From assembly GCA_027297745.1 (NCBI GenBank), contig JAPUHK010000076.1:1-36910 (forward strand): DNA of 36,910 nt. The letters are read 5' to 3'. Position 1 is the first letter of the stretch. Each line of letters starts with the position of its first letter. The position numbers and the translations under genes are program-made. Shown here in pieces: positions 30,171-36,910 of this stretch. The notes below the pieces were generated by a model that saw only the letters and a program-made list of their open reading frames with translations, made no database searches and was not told the DNA's origin. This DNA is from Planctomycetota bacterium. Lineage in GTDB: Bacteria > Planctomycetota > PLA2.

Positions 30171-31481
30171 CTAGGAGCCGGCCTCCCACTCGATGAAGAA
30201 GGTCGTGCCGTCCGCACCGGTCTCGAAGCGCAATGTGAAGCCGTGCTCGTCGCACACCTGCTTGACCACGGCCAGGCCGAGCCCGATGCCCTCCGCCCGC
30301 GTGGTCACGAAGGGCTCGAAGATCGACTCCCGCACCTTGTCCGGGATGCCGCGCCCCTTGTCGCGCACCACGATGCGTCCCGCGCTCCCGCGCAGCTCGA
30401 TGGAGCCTCCTTCGGGCTGGGCCTGTGCCGCGTTCAGCACGAGGTTCAAGATCGCCTGGCGTACGCGGTCCGCGTCCGCCCGCACCGTTGCGCCCTCGGA
30501 AACGTGGAGCGTCAAGGCCACCTGCAGATGGTCGAGCTGCGGCTGCAGCAGCAACACGGCGTCCGCCAGCAGCCCTTGCAGGTCGTGCTCCTCGAGGCGC
30601 AACGGACGCGGACGCACGTAGTGCAACAGCTCGTTTAGCGTGCGGTCCAGCCGCTCGATCTCGGCCGACGCGACGCGCACCGCCTCTTCGCGATCCTTCG
30701 CGTCGCCGGTAGAGATCGACTCCACCGCGAGCCGGATCGCCGTGAGCGGGTTGCGCAGCTCGTGCGCGATCCCGCTCGCCAGACGCCCGAGCGCTGCGAA
30801 GCGTTCCGTCTCGCGCAGCACGGCCTCGCTCTGACGGATGGCGGCCAGCATGCGCTCGAAGGCCTCTTCCAGATCGCCGATCTCCCCGGGGCTGCGCCGC
30901 GCCCCCGTGACCCGCACTTCGCCGCCGTGTTCGAGCGCAACGCGACGCGCGGTTTCGGCCAGCGCCTGCACCGGCCGCACGATAGCCCGCGATATCAGCA
31001 GGCCGAAGACGAGCGCCGCCAACAGACCGCAGGCGCCCGCAACGAGGACCGGCACCAGCACATCCAAACGCCGCTGTGCGATGTGCTCCTCCGGCGTGAG
31101 CACGTAGTAGACGTCGGGACCCCGCGCCGCGTGGCGCGACAACGCCCGGTACTCGACGCCGTTCACGACGAGCGCCCCGTCGCCGAGCACCGTGTCGGAG
31201 GGTGGCTCGTCGCCGAGCGTGCTGAACCTGCCTGCGGGGCCGACCACGACCAGCTCGGATCCCGCCAGTCCCGCCAGTGACGGGAGGATCCCGGCGCGGT
31301 GCTCGGGGGCCAGGGAAATACGGTCCAGCGCGTGGGCAACGCGGTCCGCGCTCAGCCGAAGCTCTTCTTCGACGCGGTCCTCGGCAATCTGGACGGCCAC
31401 CCAAGCCAGGACCCCGAACAGGGCCGCCAGCAGGATCAGCAGCGGCAGGACAATGCGCCGCGCCAGTCGCGAGCCGAGCAC
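30171..31481 (-). CDS. Membrane-bound sensor histidine kinase, partner of the NtrC-type regulator
   Basis: Layout of the 436 residues: transmembrane helix about 10-30, an extracytoplasmic sensor region of about 110 residues, transmembrane helix about 142-164, a HAMP linker (ISRAIVRPVQALAETARRVA), then the dimerisation and phosphotransfer domain with His240 in GIAHELRNPLTAIR, and an HATPase_c domain. The ATP-binding boxes are seen as LNLVLNAAQAQPEGG (N), VRDKGRGIP (G1), IFEPFVTTR (F) and GIGLGLAVVKQ (G2). GTG 31481 is preceded by TAACGT with 6 bases between, and a weak GGGACA at the -35 distance. The sensed signal cannot be predicted; the sensor region is not a recognisable PAS or Cache domain. 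Confidence 0.94.
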   Translation of the reverse strand: MLGSRLARRIVLPLLILLAALFGVLAWVAVQIAEDRVEEELRLSADRVAHALDRISLAPEHRAGILPSLAGLAGSELVVVGPAGRFSTLGDEPPSDTVLGDGALVVNGVEYRALSRHAARGPDVYYVLTPEEHIAQRRLDVLVPVLVAGACGLLAALVFGLLISRAIVRPVQALAETARRVALEHGGEVRVTGARRSPGEIGDLEEAFERMLAAIRQSEAVLRETERFAALGRLASGIAHELRNPLTAIRLAVESISTGDAKDREEAVRVASAEIERLDRTLNELLHYVRPRPLRLEEHDLQGLLADAVLLLQPQLDHLQVALTLHVSEGATVRADADRVRQAILNLVLNAAQAQPEGGSIELRGSAGRIVVRDKGRGIPDKVRESIFEPFVTTRAEGIGLGLAVVKQVCDEHGFTLRFETGADGTTFFIEWEAGS

Positions 31482-31487
31482 GGCGTT

Positions 31488-31493
31488 ACGTTA
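31488..31493 (-). promoter_or_regulatory. -10 hexamer TAACGT (with -35-like GGGACA) for the histidine kinase
   Basis: TAACGT is followed by 6 bases and GTG 31481. GGGACA, 4 of 6 to TTGACA, lies 17 bases upstream and covers the last codons and stop of the SH3b gene. Confidence 0.55.
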
Positions 31494-31505
31494 CGGGGGC
31501 GCCCG

Positions 31506-32618
31506 CTAGTTGTCCCCCAGGATCTCGATGCGCTTCACGATAATGGCGTACTGGCCGGTGCCGCTCTCGGCATCCTTGAGGCCGCTGACGCCCACGCGCT
31601 TGCCTTTGAACTTGTGCAGGTCGAACGCGGTCGCGATCAGGTAGTAGCGCATCTTGCCGCCCTCCTCCAGGCGGAAGACCGGGTGCTTGCCGAACAGGTC
31701 GGGGTTGTACTTCACGATGCCCGTCGCGGTGAACAGCTTCCGCTTGGGCCGCTCGTACTTGGCGCGGATCTCCTCGAGCCGGCGCTGGTAACGCGCTTCA
31801 ATCGCGCTCAACTCCCGCTGCAGCTCCCTCTCCAACCCCTTCTTGGTGACCTTGATCTCCTCCACCGAGCGCTCGCGCTGCGCGTGGAGCAGGTCGCTGA
31901 AGAGCACGAAGCGCTTCTCGCGCATGTCCGGGCTCAGCGTGGAGCGGTCGATCTTCTCGAGGCTCATGCGCAGCTTGTCCAGCTCCACCGTGCCGGCGTT
32001 CGTGTCGATCGCCTTCCGCACGAGCGGCTCCATCTGTCTCACCTTGATGTCGCCGGCAAAGCCCTTCATGGCCAAGGGCACCGCGCCCTTCGCGCCGGGC
32101 GCCGGGGCGGGCTCGGCGAGGGACGCCGGACCGATGTTGCGGATGTAATCGCCGTGCGCGAACAGGGGGATGCTGCGCGGCACCTCGATCTCGTACCAGA
32201 GACCTTCCTCGGTCTTCTTGCGCGCGACGATCTTGACCTGCGCGTCCTTGGCGAGCGTGCCACCCGAAAGCTGGTGGTAGCGCGTCGTGGCGCGCGGCCG
32301 CACCAGCAGGCGGTCCACCGTCACGATGCCGGTGCCGTCCGGGCGCTCCGTGACGAAAGTCGCCGTGACCCAGGCTTTGTAGCCCGCGGGCAGCTCGACG
32401 ATCAGCCAGGAGGGGTTGTGCACGTGCTGCCCGAGCACGATGAGCTTTTCGCCCTTGCGCAACAGGCTCACCTGCTGGTAGGCCTCGCCCGGTCCGGCGC
32501 GCAGGCGTAGCGCGGTGGCCGTCACCTCGCCCGCGTACGAGGCGGACGCTTCCGTCTCGGCCCCCACCACCGGAGCCAGTAAAACCAAGGCTGTGACCGC
32601 CGCGATCAGAACTCTCAT
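31506..32618 (-). CDS. Exported SH3b-domain protein with coiled coil
   Basis: A 370-residue secreted or periplasmic protein. A signal peptide is clear (MRVLIAAVTALVLLAPVVGA). Two bacterial SH3-like units follow: GEVTATALRLRAGPGEAYQQVSLLRKGE (about 30-90) and VTVDRLLVRPRATTRYHQLSGG (about 98-165). Then comes a charged coiled coil of about 80 residues (SVEEIKVTKKGLERELQREL, RYQRRLEEIRAKYERPKRK). A C-terminal beta-rich domain (YYLIATAFDLHKFKGKRVGVSG) has OB-fold character. SH3b domains usually bind cell-wall peptides. ATG 32618 has a GGGGGAGG 6 bases upstream, so unlike its neighbours it has a normal ribosome-binding site. The histidine kinase gene starts 24 bp after its stop. Confidence 0.8.
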   Translation of the reverse strand: MRVLIAAVTALVLLAPVVGAETEASASYAGEVTATALRLRAGPGEAYQQVSLLRKGEKLIVLGQHVHNPSWLIVELPAGYKAWVTATFVTERPDGTGIVTVDRLLVRPRATTRYHQLSGGTLAKDAQVKIVARKKTEEGLWYEIEVPRSIPLFAHGDYIRNIGPASLAEPAPAPGAKGAVPLAMKGFAGDIKVRQMEPLVRKAIDTNAGTVELDKLRMSLEKIDRSTLSPDMREKRFVLFSDLLHAQRERSVEEIKVTKKGLERELQRELSAIEARYQRRLEEIRAKYERPKRKLFTATGIVKYNPDLFGKHPVFRLEEGGKMRYYLIATAFDLHKFKGKRVGVSGLKDAESGTGQYAIIVKRIEILGDN

Positions 32619-32702
32619 GTGTGCCTCCCCCGTCTGGTCTAGAACAGGTGGTGTTTAGCTTTTCAGGATCGCCCAAACAGCCCCCGATTTCAAGCATGTA
32701 GT

Positions 32703-33728
32703 ATGCGAAACCGAAAATTCCCCCACATGGAGTGGGTGAAGGCGCGGGCCGCCGAGCCCCGCCCGACACCCCTGCATGCCTCCGGCGCGCTGCCTCCGGC
32801 GGGCGAGGCCTTCAAGGAGTGGAGTTGCGGCCACACAGAGCTCGAGCGCAGGATCGCCAGCCGCTACGGTGTTCGCCGGGAGCAGGTCTACCTCCTGGGA
32901 GGGACCAGCCTGGCCAACTTCGTGACGCTGGCCACGCTGGCCGGCCGTGGGTCGCGCGTGGCGGTGGAGACGCCGGGCTACCACGCGCTGGCCGAGATCC
33001 CGCGCGGCCTGGGCGCCAAGGTAGTGGATCTCCCGCGCATGCCCGACGGGCGGCTCCCAAAGCTCCCGGCCGCCGACCTGCTGGTGCTGACGAGCCCGCA
33101 CAACCCCACGGGCTGGACGCTGCGACCCGCGGACTGGCGCGCCATCGAACGCTGGGTGCGCGCCGGTCGGAAGCGCCTGGTGGTGGTCGACGAGGTCTAC
33201 CGCGATCTGCAATCGCGGCCGGGTCCCGTAGCCGCAAAGCGCCACCCGCGCTTCGTCACGACCGGTTCGCTCACCAAGGCCTACGGCCTGGGCGCGCTAC
33301 GCGTCGGCTGGGCGCTCGGGGCACCGAAGATCCTGGCTGGCCTCGAGCGCGTGGACAACCTGATCTCCGTGCAACTGTCCACGCCGGGCATCCTGGCCGC
33401 ACTGCGTGCATGGCCGCGCCTCGACGCCCTCAAGCGCAAGGCGCTCAAGCCGGTACCCCAAAACCTGCGCATGCTGCGCGCATCCGGCCTGGAGTTCATC
33501 GAGCCCGACGCGGGTCTGACCGCTCTCGTCTGCGTCGGCGACGGCGACGCGGTTTCAAGAGCGGCCGAGAAACAGGGCGTGCTGGTGATCCCCGGCTCGC
33601 TCTTCGGCGCGCGCGAGTACGTGCGCGTCTTCCTGGGGGCCGCACCCGCCGTCTTCCGGCGGGGTATCGAGATCATTTCCGCCGCAGCGCGGAAGCGACC
33701 CGCTCGAAGACGGGGCGCCACTTCATGA
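32703..33728 (+). CDS. PLP-dependent aminotransferase, class I/II fold
   Basis: A 341-residue fold-type I aminotransferase. Active-site residues can be placed: Y93 (stacking region, TPGYHAL), N134 in SPHNPTG, D163 and Y166 in VVDEVYRD, the Schiff-base Lys192 in TGSLTKAYGLGALRVGW, and phosphate-binding Arg200. The usual C-terminal substrate-binding Arg is probably R309 (EYVRVFLG). The substrate is unknown. ATG 32703 or the in-frame ATG 32727 may be the start: the second begins MEWVKARAAEP and fits the family, and TAGTAT at 32699-32704 would place the mRNA start between the two. The 3' end overlaps the convergent gene by 56 bases. Confidence 0.87.
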   Translation: MRNRKFPHMEWVKARAAEPRPTPLHASGALPPAGEAFKEWSCGHTELERRIASRYGVRREQVYLLGGTSLANFVTLATLAGRGSRVAVETPGYHALAEIPRGLGAKVVDLPRMPDGRLPKLPAADLLVLTSPHNPTGWTLRPADWRAIERWVRAGRKRLVVVDEVYRDLQSRPGPVAAKRHPRFVTTGSLTKAYGLGALRVGWALGAPKILAGLERVDNLISVQLSTPGILAALRAWPRLDALKRKALKPVPQNLRMLRASGLEFIEPDAGLTALVCVGDGDAVSRAAEKQGVLVIPGSLFGAREYVRVFLGAAPAVFRRGIEIISAAARKRPARRRGATS

Positions 33729-34248
33729 ACGTCGTGGAGTTGCTGAGCATGCGCAGCATGCCGATGCCCTTCGGCCCCACGAAGTAGAAGTCGATCGTGC
33801 GCACCTGGATGCCGCCGCGCACCGTGCGCGTGTAGACCAGGCGGTGCGCCGCCATGCCCCCCACCACCGCGGGGCCGTCGGCAAGAATCTCCGCAGGGTC
33901 GCCGGAGTCCGTCAGCTTGCTGCGTTCGTCGCCGATGAACTGCTCGAAAGAGCGTTTCCGCGCCAGGACGGGGTAGAAGAGGATGGCCGGATGAAAGCCG
34001 TCCTCCTTCTCGCCGCGCACCGCGACTCCGTCTTTCACCAGCGTCGTGAGGGATTCGTCGTCCTTGATCCAGTCCGCCGGGACGATCAGTTTGAAATCTT
34101 CCAACTCGACCCCGTAGAAGGCGAGGGCGTTGGGCTTGCCGCCGTTCGAGCCTTCGCTGGAGTCGCCGTCCCCATCTCCGTCCGAGATCAGCAGGAACCC
34201 GACGCCGAGCACCACCACGAGGACGGCGAGGCTGACGATCTGCTTCAC
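33673..34248 (-). CDS. Membrane-anchored or exported protein of unknown function
   Basis: Not identified. The 191-residue product starts with a hydrophobic helix (IVSLAVLVVVLGVGFLLIS) followed by an Asp/Gly/Ser linker (DGDGDGDSSEGSNGG), so it is tethered outside the membrane or cleaved. The globular part (VELEDFKLIVPADWIKDD, AILFYPVLARKRSFEQFIGDE, RTIDFYFVGPKGIGMLRML, then VFERVASALRRK) has the strand order seen in PsbP/DUF1795-like domains; I give this only as a suggestion. GTG 34248 overlaps the larC stop by 4 bases (GTGA). Its last 56 bases are also the end of the aminotransferase gene on the other strand. Confidence 0.7.
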   Translation of the reverse strand: MKQIVSLAVLVVVLGVGFLLISDGDGDGDSSEGSNGGKPNALAFYGVELEDFKLIVPADWIKDDESLTTLVKDGVAVRGEKEDGFHPAILFYPVLARKRSFEQFIGDERSKLTDSGDPAEILADGPAVVGGMAAHRLVYTRTVRGGIQVRTIDFYFVGPKGIGMLRMLSNSTTFMKWRPVFERVASALRRK

Positions 34249-35402
34249 GCGTCGTACTCCGCCACGGCTGCGCGCGCCACCTCACGCAGCGGGACGCCCC
34301 GCTCGCGCGCCAGGGCGCGGCAGTCCTCGTATTCCGGCGCAACGTGCACGACCTTGTTACCCATGCGCGCCACCTTCAAGCGCACGGGCCCGTACTTGGT
34401 CTCCACGCTCACGATGGTGCGCGGCAGCTCCGTGCGCTCCACCGGGCGGCGCCTCACGCCCAGCGTGGTCCCCTCCACGAAGAGCACCTTCTCCAGCGTC
34501 GGGATCGCGCGGAGCGGGGCCAGCGCCGTCACGCGCGTGCCGGGCCGGTCTTTCTTCATGAGCACCGGCTGCAACGATGCATCCAGCGCGCCGCTCTCTA
34601 GCAGGCGCTCCAACAGATGGCCCAGCACCTGCGGAGTCGCGTCGTCGATCTCGCAGACCAGCTCGTACAGCGGGCCGTCGTCCACCTTCGACGTCTCGCC
34701 CACCGTGACGCGCGTGACGTTCGGGTACTGGTCGGGGTTGCGGTCGCCGGCGCCGTAGCCGATCGCGTCCGGCACGAAGCGCGGCGGCGCACCCCTCTGC
34801 GCCCAGGCCGCCACGCAGGCCGCCCCCGTGGGCGTGATCAACTCGCCCTCGAGCCCGGAGTCGTAGGTCTCCCAACCCTTGAGCAACTCCATGGTGGCGG
34901 GCGCGGGAATCGGCATGCGGCCGTGTTCGGTGCGCACCCAGCCGGTGCTGAGCGGCAGCGGCCGGCAGTAGATGCGATCGATGCCCAGATCGTCCAGCGC
35001 AACCGCGGCCCCCACGATGTCGCAGATCGAATCCACGGCGCCGACCTCGTGGAAGTGGATCTGCTCCACCTTCACGCCGTGCACCTTCGACTCCGCCTGC
35101 GCCAGCAGCTCGAAGGCGGAACGGGACCGTTCACGCGCTCCGGGGGACAGCTCGCCGCGGTCGATGATCTCGATGATCTTGCTCAGCCCACGGTGGTGAT
35201 GCTCTTCGGTCGCCTCGACGACAAACTTCTTCACCAGCAGGCCGCAGCGCGGCACGTCGCGGCTGGCCACGCTGACGTCTTTGAGGCCGAGCGAGTCCAG
35301 CGCCGTGCGCACCGCCTTGAACGATGCGCCGGCGTCGAGCAGCGCTCCCACCAGCATGTCTCCGGCGATGCCGGCGAAGGGATCGATTAGCGCGATCTTC
35401 AA
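34245..35402 (-). CDS. larC: LarC-type nickel-pincer cofactor cyclometallase
   Basis: LarC inserts nickel, using CTP, into the pincer nucleotide cofactor of LarA-type racemases and epimerases. The N-terminal DPFAGIAGDMLVGALLDAGA is the family signature. HHHRGLSKI, HFHEVGAVDSICDIVG and STGWVRTEHGRMPIPAPA follow in order. The C-terminal module (LVCEIDDATPQVLGHLLERL, DRPGTRV, then RVGN-type RMGNKVVHVAPEYEDC) is fused in one 385-residue chain, as in most bacteria. The start is TTG 35402 with an AGGT 6 bases upstream. No larA, larB or larE is in the window, so the user enzyme is unknown. It lies 3 bases after the lipA stop. Confidence 0.92.
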   Translation of the reverse strand: MKIALIDPFAGIAGDMLVGALLDAGASFKAVRTALDSLGLKDVSVASRDVPRCGLLVKKFVVEATEEHHHRGLSKIIEIIDRGELSPGARERSRSAFELLAQAESKVHGVKVEQIHFHEVGAVDSICDIVGAAVALDDLGIDRIYCRPLPLSTGWVRTEHGRMPIPAPATMELLKGWETYDSGLEGELITPTGAACVAAWAQRGAPPRFVPDAIGYGAGDRNPDQYPNVTRVTVGETSKVDDGPLYELVCEIDDATPQVLGHLLERLLESGALDASLQPVLMKKDRPGTRVTALAPLRAIPTLEKVLFVEGTTLGVRRRPVERTELPRTIVSVETKYGPVRLKVARMGNKVVHVAPEYEDCRALARERGVPLREVARAAVAEYDA

Positions 35403-35405
35403 GGT

Positions 35406-36299
35406 TCACCTGCGGGCGGCGACGTGCTCATACACTTCCGCCGCGTTGTACGAGGAGCGGACGAACGGTCCGGCGTAGACGCCCAAGAAGCCCATCGCGC
35501 GCGCCCGCGCGGCGAGCGCGTCGAACTCCGCCGGGGCGGGGTAACGCTCGACGGGCAGCTCCCGGTCGGACGGGCGCAGGTATTGACCCAGCGTGACCAT
35601 GTCGACCCCGGCCTCGCGCAGCCGCCGCAGCACGTCGAGGATCTCGTCGTCCGTCTCTCCCAGGCCGACCATGAGGCCCGACTTGGTCAGGATTTTCGGG
35701 CGGCGACACTTCACGCGCTGCAGCAGCGCGAGCGAGCCCTCGAATGAAGCCGCCGGACGGACCCTGCGGTAGAGCCGCGGCACCGTCTCCACGTTGTGGT
35801 TGAAGATGTCGGGGCCGGCGTCGGCCACCTCGTCCGCGCCTTCCGGCCGCCCCTTGAAGTCGGGCGTGAGCACCTCCACCACGAAGTCGCCCGCGGCACG
35901 CAACTCCTCGATCACGCGCACGAAGTGCCCGGCGCCGCGGTCCGGCAGGTCGTCGCGGTCCACGGACGTGACCACCACGTGCCGCAGACCGAGGCGACGC
36001 GCTGCTTCCGCCACGCGCTGCGGCTCGTCCGCCTCGACCGGGTCCGGCTTCGCTTTCGGGACCGAGCAGAACATGCAGCGGCGCGTGCAGTGATTGCCGA
36101 GCACCATGAAGGTCGCCGTGCGGCGGCTCCAACACTCGTTGAGGTTCGGGCACTTGGCCGACTCGCAGACCGTGTGCAGCCCGAGCTCGTCCACGAGCGC
36201 GCGCACCGGGCGGGTGGCGCCGCCTCTGGGCAGCGGCCGCTTGAACCAGTCGGGAAGCGACCGGCTGCGGGCGCGGGGAGGCTGTGCGGCTCGAAGCAT
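35406..36299 (-). CDS. lipA: Lipoyl synthase
   Basis: LipA is a radical-SAM enzyme that inserts two sulfur atoms into protein-bound octanoyl groups to make lipoate. Both clusters are visible: the auxiliary, sacrificial cluster C45-x4-C50-x5-C56 (CESAKCPNLNEC) and the SAM cluster C71-x3-C75-x2-C78 (CTRRCMFC). The fourth auxiliary ligand lies in the C-terminal R281-S-S-Y. EVLTPDF, NHNVETV and LGQYLRPS are family signatures. At 297 residues it is standard. ATG 36299 starts 10 bases after the glycosyltransferase stop. lipB is not in the window. A link with larC next door is positional only. Confidence 0.97.
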   Translation of the reverse strand: MLRAAQPPRARSRSLPDWFKRPLPRGGATRPVRALVDELGLHTVCESAKCPNLNECWSRRTATFMVLGNHCTRRCMFCSVPKAKPDPVEADEPQRVAEAARRLGLRHVVVTSVDRDDLPDRGAGHFVRVIEELRAAGDFVVEVLTPDFKGRPEGADEVADAGPDIFNHNVETVPRLYRRVRPAASFEGSLALLQRVKCRRPKILTKSGLMVGLGETDDEILDVLRRLREAGVDMVTLGQYLRPSDRELPVERYPAPAEFDALAARARAMGFLGVYAGPFVRSSYNAAEVYEHVAARR

Positions 36300-36309
36300 G
36301 CCGGAGCGA

Positions 36310-36910
36310 TTAGAACCGCCGCCCCACGTCCGCGTAAAGCTCTCGCAGCCGCGGCGCCACGGCGTGAGCGGGAAAGCGCTCCCGCACCGCGGCTGCGGCC
36401 CGCCCGCCGAGCTCCGAGCGCAGCCCGGAGTCGCGCAGCCGGCTCAAGCCGGAGGCGAGATCCTCGCTCACGATGCCGCCGTCTCCTACCACCCACGGGA
36501 CGTCCCCGACGGGTGTGGCCACGACGGGCCGGCTGGACCAGGCCGCCTCGAGCAGCGCGAACGGCGTCCCCTCGGCACGCGACGCGCTTACGACCACGTC
36601 GCAGGCGGCATAGATGTCCTGCATCGCCTCCACGTGGCCGAGCGCCAGCGCGCCGGGCACACGCACGGCGCCGGCGACGACGGGGAGATAGCCCGCGCCG
36701 CGCGCGGCCTCGACGAAACGAGCGTGGTCTTTCACCGCGGCGGAGCGCCCCACCGCCAGGGCGACGAGTTGCGGGTGGCCCCACGACGCGCGCCAGCGCT
36801 CACGTGCGTGCGCTGCGGGTGCTTGCAGCTCCTCGCCGGGAGCGACCACCTCCACAGGCACGCCGAGTAGCTCCTGCATGCGCGCCGCGCTTTCCGGCAC
36901 GGTGGCCGTT
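36310..36910 (-). CDS. Glycosyltransferase family 4-type, 5'-truncated by the window edge
   Basis: The C-terminal part, about 200 residues, of a GT-B glycosyltransferase. The frame stays open to the last base of the window (ESAARMQELLGVPVEVVAPGEEL, the interdomain start of the nucleotide-sugar domain), so the acceptor domain lies outside. The donor domain is seen as VALAVGRSAAVKDHARFVEAA, LGHVEAMQDIYAACDVVVSASRAEGTPFALLEAAWSSRPVVATPVGDVPWVV, with the E-x7-E region (EGTPFALLEA) of GT4 enzymes. Substrate unknown. The TAA stop lies 10 bases before the lipA ATG. Confidence 0.85.
   Translation of the reverse strand, partial: TATVPESAARMQELLGVPVEVVAPGEELQAPAAHARERWRASWGHPQLVALAVGRSAAVKDHARFVEAARGAGYLPVVAGAVRVPGALALGHVEAMQDIYAACDVVVSASRAEGTPFALLEAAWSSRPVVATPVGDVPWVVGDGGIVSEDLASGLSRLRDSGLRSELGGRAAAAVRERFPAHAVAPRLRELYADVGRRF

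Noticed and set aside
2526-36910. A defence island, secondary-metabolite cluster or prophage
   Set aside because: Nearly every gene belongs to a housekeeping or envelope family, and no integrase, transposase, nuclease-effector or modular synthase signature was seen.

Overview
The window is a gene-dense (few gaps over 200 bp), high-GC stretch of bacterial chromosome made up mostly of housekeeping and envelope genes. No phage, transposase, CRISPR array, rRNA or tRNA gene was found. The cell is Gram-negative-like: it has type II secretion-type pseudopilins, several predicted lipoproteins and a TerC exporter. It makes menaquinone, apparently by the futalosine route (mqnA plus ubiA/ubiX/ubiD/ubiE-type genes). 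A SpoIID-type enzyme in a cell of this kind, paired M16 peptidases, an STK-like pseudokinase, SH3b proteins and a NtrC/HK pair would suit Planctomycetota or a related deep lineage. That assignment is inference from gene content; no marker here settles it.

Layout. 1-2.4 kb (+): tail of gspG, then gspH, gspI and gspJ. 2.5-4.8 kb (+): glycerophosphodiester phosphodiesterase and glycerol kinase. 5.1-5.7 kb (-): an orphan NarL-type response regulator bracketed by three copies of one palindrome. 6.0-10.0 kb (-): terC, serS, mqnA, a small lipoprotein and nadD. A 124-bp REPIN-like element lies between serS and mqnA. 10.0-10.9 kb (+): miaA, divergent from nadD over a 24-bp gap. 10.9-13.5 kb (-): two overlapping M16 peptidase genes (one with the zinc site, one without). 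13.5-14.4 kb (+): an exported protein of unknown function. 14.4-17.3 kb (-): mutL and holA, with a perfect DnaA box between them. 17.4-22.1 kb (-): a tightly coupled operon ubiE-ubiD-CPBP protease-ubiX-ubiA-lipoprotein. 22.2-24.4 kb (+): ruvB and a SpoIID-type lipoprotein. 24.5-25.3 kb (+): an unknown gene whose coding signal is split over three frames. 25.5-27.9 kb (+): tgt and a membrane-anchored unknown. 27.9-32.6 kb (-): pseudokinase, NtrC-type regulator, histidine kinase and SH3b protein. 32.7-33.7 kb (+): aminotransferase. 33.7-36.9 kb (-): unknown anchored protein, larC, lipA and a truncated glycosyltransferase.

How the genes work together. UbiX would supply prenyl-FMN to UbiD, UbiA would prenylate the naphthoate, UbiD would decarboxylate it and UbiE would methylate it, with MqnA committing chorismate to the pathway. 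Two tRNA-modification genes (miaA, tgt), serS, two repair genes (mutL, ruvB) and holA form a scattered information-processing set.

The most striking property is regulatory. At about thirteen genes a -10-like hexamer (TANNNT or one mismatch) lies only 6 to 9 bases before the start codon, mostly GTG or TTG and with no Shine-Dalgarno sequence. This predicts leaderless mRNAs as a normal mode of expression. A minority of genes (gspH, the NarL regulator, terC, a lipoprotein, the SH3b gene) carry clear Shine-Dalgarno sequences instead.
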